Source: Caldisericota bacterium (GTDB lineage Bacteria > Caldisericota > Caldisericia > B22-G15). Taken from it: DNA of 34,759 nt. Positions 30,859 through 34,759 of the stretch are shown piece by piece. How positions within the stretch are numbered: position 1 is the stretch's first letter; each line of letters starts with the position of its first letter. The stretch is taken from assembly GCA_029553255.1 (NCBI GenBank), contig JAKPCM010000104.1, forward strand, positions 1-34,759. The letters run 5' to 3'. Under the pieces are notes generated by a model. That model did no database searches, was not told the origin of the DNA, and saw only the letters and a list, made by a program, of their open reading frames with translations. Position numbers and translations under genes: made by a program.

Positions 30859-31866
30859 AACATAGATAAAAATTGGAGTTCCAATTATTGCAGTGAGTAT
30901 TCCAACTGGAATTTCAGAAGTCGTTAATGTTCTTGAAATATTATCAATTAAAAGAAGATATATTGAACCAAATAGTGCTGAAATTGGTAACAAGTACCTA
31001 TAATCTGGTCCAAAAATAAATCTTACAATATGTGGAACAGCAAGTCCAACCCACCCAATTATTCCACTAATCGAAACTGATATTGCAGTTAACAATGAAC
31101 ATATAGATATTATTATTAATTTAAGTATTTTTGGATTTTCTCCAAGAACAATTGCCTCATCATCGCCTAATGATAAAATATTCAGTTTCCATCTAAGTAA
31201 TATCAATAAAATTGTTCCAATTATAAAAATGGGTAAAGTGTAAAGCATTTCTTTTCTTGTAATAGAATTAAAAGAACCCATCAACCAAAAATCAATAGTT
31301 GGGAGTTTAGAAAATGGATCAGCATAATATTTTAAGAGTGATAAAAGTGATGTAAAAAGATTCCCAATTATAAAACCAGATAGAACTAAATTTATCGATG
31401 ATGCAATTTTTCCTGTCCTTGAAACAAAAATTGTTAGTAGCACAGAAATGATAGAAAATAAAAAAGATAAAATTGAGACATAAAAAAAGTTATTAAAATA
31501 TAAAATACCTAATGCTGCTCCGAAGCCTGCACCACCAGAAATTCCTAATATATAAGGAGAAACCAAGGGATTATTAAAAATACCTTGAAAAGAGACCCCA
31601 CATTGAGATAAAACAGAACCAACAAACATAACAACAATTATTCTTGGTAATCTTATATTAAAAATAACGATTTCTAAATTTTTATCTAAATTCATATTCA
31701 AATTAAAAATTTTATTTAAAATAACTTTAAAGGTTGTAAGAAAAGGAATATTGTATCTTCCAAATGAGAGTGAGAATAAAAAAATTAAAATATTTAAAAT
31801 TATTAAAAAAAATATAGTTAGATAAAAGGCCTTTTTACTTTTTTGCGTAGATAATTGTTTCACCAT
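30838..31866 (-). CDS. FecCD/BtuC-type ABC transporter permease
   Basis: This 342-aa permease has about ten hydrophobic helices. LPRIIVVMFVGSVLSQCGVSFQGIFNNPLVSPYILG and GWVGLAVPHIVRFIFGPDYR are signature segments of FecCD-family importers of iron-siderophore, heme or corrinoids (each shown here as separate helices around the coupling loop). It is the last gene of the minus-strand importer operon, starting 32 nt inside the ATPase gene. The substrate cannot be told from the permease alone. Confidence 0.93.
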   Translation of the reverse strand: MVKQLSTQKSKKAFYLTIFFLIILNILIFLFSLSFGRYNIPFLTTFKVILNKIFNLNMNLDKNLEIVIFNIRLPRIIVVMFVGSVLSQCGVSFQGIFNNPLVSPYILGISGGAGFGAALGILYFNNFFYVSILSFLFSIISVLLTIFVSRTGKIASSINLVLSGFIIGNLFTSLLSLLKYYADPFSKLPTIDFWLMGSFNSITRKEMLYTLPIFIIGTILLILLRWKLNILSLGDDEAIVLGENPKILKLIIISICSLLTAISVSISGIIGWVGLAVPHIVRFIFGPDYRYLLPISALFGSIYLLLIDNISRTLTTSEIPVGILTAIIGTPIFIYVLRRASK

Positions 31867-32605
31867 TATATCTAACTATCTCAACATCTATAGAATAGAC
31901 TCTCTTTAAATTTTCGCAATTTATAACATCTATTGGCTTGCCATAAGATGCAACTTCACCCTTTTTAATAAGAAGAATTTTATCTGAATATTTATATGCT
32001 TCGTTTGGATTGTGTAGTGTCATAATAACTGTAAGTTTCTTTTTCTTTTTTAACTCTTTGATTGTTTCAAGAACTATCAATTGATTCTTAAAATCAAGAT
32101 ATGCAGTTGGTTCATCCAGAAGTAAAATCTCAGTATTTTGAACGATTCCTCTTGCAATTAAAACTAACCTTAATTCTCCACCACTTATATCTGTATAAGG
32201 TCTATCTTTTAAATAATACAAACCCATTTCTTCTAATACTTTATTTGCAATTTCAATATCTTCTTCTTTTGGGGTAGAGTAGTCACTTATATAAGGGTTT
32301 CTACCCATTAAAACAAAATCTATAACTTTATAAGGAAAGGTCTGCTTATGAATTTGTGGTACAAAAGAAGTCGATTTACTTAAAGCTTTATTACTCAAAT
32401 CATTTATATTTTTACCAGAAATTATAATATCTCCACTTTTTGGTAAAATTATCTTTTGAATTAGTTTAAGTAGTGTTGTTTTTCCAGAACCATTAGGACC
32501 AAGAATTGTTAAAGTTTCACCTTCATCTATTTCAAGAGAAAAATTTCTAAATATCTCAGTATCAAAATAGCCAAAACTTAAATCTTTAATAATAATCTTT
32601 TTCAT
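31835..32605 (-). CDS. FecE/BtuD-type ABC transporter ATP-binding protein
   Basis: This 256-aa ATPase has Walker A GPNGSGKTT (about 35-43), the Q-loop SFVPQIHKQ, signature ISGGELRLVLIARG, Walker B ILLLDEPTAYLD and switch His in TLHNPNEA. All catalytic parts are intact. It belongs with the downstream FecCD permease and upstream binding protein; 1 nt separates it from the latter. Confidence 0.94.
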   Translation of the reverse strand: MKKIIIKDLSFGYFDTEIFRNFSLEIDEGETLTILGPNGSGKTTLLKLIQKIILPKSGDIIISGKNINDLSNKALSKSTSFVPQIHKQTFPYKVIDFVLMGRNPYISDYSTPKEEDIEIANKVLEEMGLYYLKDRPYTDISGGELRLVLIARGIVQNTEILLLDEPTAYLDFKNQLIVLETIKELKKKKKLTVIMTLHNPNEAYKYSDKILLIKKGEVASYGKPIDVINCENLKRVYSIDVEIVRYNGETIIYAKK

Positions 32606-32606
32606 T

Positions 32607-34061
32607 TTAATCTTTCAGTATCTCCTCTATCTCTTTATCAGATAAATTATATCCAAAAATATTTTTATAAAAATCTTTAACCTCTTTTTTAAAATCAATT
32701 TTTAAAATATCACCATTTATTTTTTCTGAAAGCCAAAATATTCCTAAAATTGATTCAACAGATGGTAAATCATAAGATATAAAAAATGATGGAATAGTAT
32801 AAACTTTCTTTTCTTTTATTGCTTTTACATCCTGTAACTCTTTTCTATTTAAGATATCTTCTTTTGTTCCTATGAAATATGATGGAATAAAAATATATTC
32901 AGGATCAAATTTTAAAAGATCTTCTAATGAAATTTCGATTTTTCCTCCTTTTATATTTTTTGTAACACTCTCACCACCAGCGATATTAACCATTAAGGTT
33001 TGATAAAAATCACTTCCATAGGATTTAGTAATAGTCTCACCAGCAACATATACTTTTCTTTTTTCTAATCCTTTTAGTTTATCTTCAACTAATTTTTTAT
33101 TTTTGTTATAATAATTGATGATTTTCTCTGCCTCTTCTTTTTTATCAATAGCATCTCCAAGAATATTAATAGATTTTAAAAGATTTTCTGGCAATTCATG
33201 ATCTAAAAGAAGAACTGGCAAATTAATCTCTTCAAGTTTTTTTATATTAGTGTAATGAGGGGTAACTATAATGTCAGGTTTGCAAGATAAAAGAACTTCT
33301 GGATTGTAATCTTTAAAAGTTCCAAGGTCTGGGAGTTTCTCAAAATCAGGTGAAATTTTCTTAATATTTTCAAAATTTATAACCTTCATAGACGATGAAT
33401 AAGTTCCTATAAATCTATCTTGAGATTTTAATGCAAATATCATTATTGTAGACATTGGATATAAAGAAACAATTCTATAGATTTTTTTTGGAACGATAAC
33501 TTTTCTTCCTGTTGAATCAGTTACTTCTTTTGTTTCTCTATCTATTTTTATACCTATCGATTTATCTTTTGAATTATATTCAATATTTCCATCTAAATTT
33601 TCAATAATAAATCTTAATGGAACATAGGTTCTTGAATATAAAATAAATGGTTTTATCTCATCATCATTATCTATTTTTTTAGATTTCTCATTAACAAATG
33701 CACTGTTTTTATCTATTGTTAAAGCAATTAAATTGTTATTAAATTTTATTTCAACCTCTCTTGTTTTTTCCTTCCAAAACACCTCTCCACCAATACTTTC
33801 AATTATTGACCTAACTGGAATAAATGTTCTTCCATTTTTAATAATTGGTACTATATTCTCATTTGAATCAAAATTTAGTTTGTATCCATTTATATAGAAA
33901 GAACTTTCTCCCACATTAAAATTAATTTCTGCTAAAAATTTGTAATCTTGTGAGTCTGAAATTTTCAATGGGAGAAATGAGAAAATAAGTAAAAAAACTA
34001 AAATAAAAGATAAAACCTTTTTCATATTTTTGATTTGATAAATAATGGATGAGTTATTCAT
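32607..34061 (-). CDS. Metal/corrinoid-binding protein fused to stalk repeats
   Basis: This 484-aa exported protein has a hydrophobic signal (about 13-32), two copper-amine-oxidase-N1-type stalk repeats (about 48-172, with RTFIPVRSIIESIGG and RTYVPLRFIIENLDG) and a class III binding-protein domain (about 180-470: DSTGRKVIVP, RIVSLYPMSTIMIFAL, NPEVLLSCKPDIIV, FDPEYIFIPSY). It should capture chelated iron, heme or a corrinoid for the FecCD importer. The stalk may hold it at the cell surface. The start at 34061 has AAGGA upstream and overlaps the previous stop (ATGA); Met13 is an alternative without a ribosome site. Confidence 0.88.
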   Translation of the reverse strand: MNNSSIIYQIKNMKKVLSFILVFLLIFSFLPLKISDSQDYKFLAEINFNVGESSFYINGYKLNFDSNENIVPIIKNGRTFIPVRSIIESIGGEVFWKEKTREVEIKFNNNLIALTIDKNSAFVNEKSKKIDNDDEIKPFILYSRTYVPLRFIIENLDGNIEYNSKDKSIGIKIDRETKEVTDSTGRKVIVPKKIYRIVSLYPMSTIMIFALKSQDRFIGTYSSSMKVINFENIKKISPDFEKLPDLGTFKDYNPEVLLSCKPDIIVTPHYTNIKKLEEINLPVLLLDHELPENLLKSINILGDAIDKKEEAEKIINYYNKNKKLVEDKLKGLEKRKVYVAGETITKSYGSDFYQTLMVNIAGGESVTKNIKGGKIEISLEDLLKFDPEYIFIPSYFIGTKEDILNRKELQDVKAIKEKKVYTIPSFFISYDLPSVESILGIFWLSEKINGDILKIDFKKEVKDFYKNIFGYNLSDKEIEEILKD

Positions 34062-34759
34062 AAATTCATCCTTTTTAAAGTTATAAAATTAATATAATTT
34101 TTAAATTTCTCTAAACTGCCACCTTGTGAAATAATATCAAAGACCTTATTATCATCTTTTACAACTATCCCACCAATCATATCAACTCCATAATCAAACA
34201 AAACTTCAGAAAGAGGAGTTGAAGGCCCAAAAACTATTGTGTATTTATCTTTTGATAGTTCAAGAATTCTTTTTATAGATTTATTTGCAAAAGTTGAACC
34301 AGTTATAGCAACTATATCAGATTCTGGTATTAAATATTCCTGAAATGTATCAAGATAATCGCTCTCTTTTGGTTTTCTTTCAATAACAACAATTTCCTTT
34401 GCAACGCCTTTTAATTTTTCAATATCTTCAAAATGTCCGATAAATACAATTTTTTTATCTTTGCTTTTCTCTAATAGATAATCAAAAACATTAAATTGTT
34501 CATATTTTTCAGGAATTTTAATTAAAGAGTTTAGAGTTGCTAAACCAATTCCAACATTTAAAGTATCAAATGTCTTTAAATATTCAAGAAGTTCAAAAGC
34601 TTTTTTTCCTTTAAAATAACCAGCATCTTCAATACCTGTCATATGCTTTTCATTGTCATAAGTTATTGATATACCTAATTTTTTTGTTATAACAGCAATC
34701 CATCTAATGCTAATAGATAAATTGGCAATATTTGTATCAAAATCATCTTTAACGGTTGA
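34058..34759 (-). CDS. DUF364/DUF4213-type protein, 5' end beyond the window
   Basis: The reading frame stays open to the window edge, adding 39 codons before Met at 34642, so the true start lies outside. Visible are a strand/helix N-terminal portion (IANLSISIRWIAVITKKLG), the junction TGIEDAGYFKGK, and a Rossmann-like part with VFIGHFE, DIVAITGSTFANKSI and VFGPSTPLSEVLFDYG. This matches DUF364 proteins, often annotated as putative heavy-metal chelatases and found near metal importers. The overlap with the binding-protein gene ties it to the same uptake operon. The reaction is unknown. Confidence 0.82.
   Translation of the reverse strand, partial: STVKDDFDTNIANLSISIRWIAVITKKLGISITYDNEKHMTGIEDAGYFKGKKAFELLEYLKTFDTLNVGIGLATLNSLIKIPEKYEQFNVFDYLLEKSKDKKIVFIGHFEDIEKLKGVAKEIVVIERKPKESDYLDTFQEYLIPESDIVAITGSTFANKSIKRILELSKDKYTIVFGPSTPLSEVLFDYGVDMIGGIVVKDDNKVFDIISQGGSLEKFKNYINFITLKRMNL

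Overview
The window is a very AT-rich (by eye roughly 25-30 % G+C), tightly packed bacterial chromosome segment. It has about 36 protein genes, one tRNA-Ser(UGA), one tmRNA (ssrA) and little non-coding DNA. It has the feel of a deep-branching, probably thermophilic anaerobe near Caldisericota, Dictyoglomota, Coprothermobacterota, Thermotogota or early Firmicutes. The clues are a TM1570-like SPOUT protein behind trmD, a KhpA/YlqD/RimM cluster, a bacterial DRG-like TGS GTPase, a P. furiosus-style Asp-substituted ferredoxin and copper-amine-oxidase-type stalk repeats. The phylum cannot be fixed from this sequence.

Layout. (1) 1-3377, mostly minus strand: the start of a lipoprotein, then an unusual overlapping four-gene operon (4-TM protein, 61-aa single-TM peptide, membrane-anchored beta-propeller, radical SAM/SPASM enzyme). 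(2) 3378-13048: a roadblock protein and glyA, a divergent nucleoside kinase, uvrC, then miaA, an aluminium-resistance-type PLP enzyme and a GAF-GAF-GGDEF membrane diguanylate cyclase, with a converging ftcD-like cyclodeaminase. (3) 13152-20670, plus strand: ferredoxin, tRNA-Ser, TGS GTPase, a LiaF-like membrane protein, threonine synthase, a coiled-coil protein, M20 peptidase, Nudix hydrolase, XerC/D recombinase and phosphopentomutase. (4) tmRNA, followed by an orphan HD protein that resembles the N-terminal part of CRISPR Cas10/Csx11. (5) 22744-27307, minus strand: a complete BMP-type purine/nucleoside ABC importer with an internal terminator. (6) A repeat-rich 0.5-kb intergenic region. (7) 27832-30858, plus strand: rpsP, two KhpA paralogues, ylqD, rimM, trmD and a SPOUT methyltransferase-like gene. 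(8) 30838-34759, minus strand: a FecCD-type metal or corrinoid importer with a stalked binding protein and a DUF364-type protein cut by the window edge.

Shared themes. Nucleoside import (BMP system), nucleoside kinase, phosphopentomutase and Nudix hydrolase form a salvage theme. GlyA and the cyclodeaminase touch one-carbon/folate metabolism. MiaA, TrmD, RimM, KhpA and tmRNA serve translation. Clear promoters are TTGnnA-16 bp-TAnANT or extended -10 (TGnTAnnnT) types. Several operon-leading genes lack a Shine-Dalgarno sequence and have a -10 box about 6-7 nt from the start codon, which suggests leaderless mRNAs. Convergent genes abut or overlap with no terminator hairpin.

Best candidates for something undescribed are the radical SAM/propeller/small-peptide operon (269-3245) and the orphan Cas10-like HD protein (21070-22743). 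No CRISPR array and no transposase gene are present.
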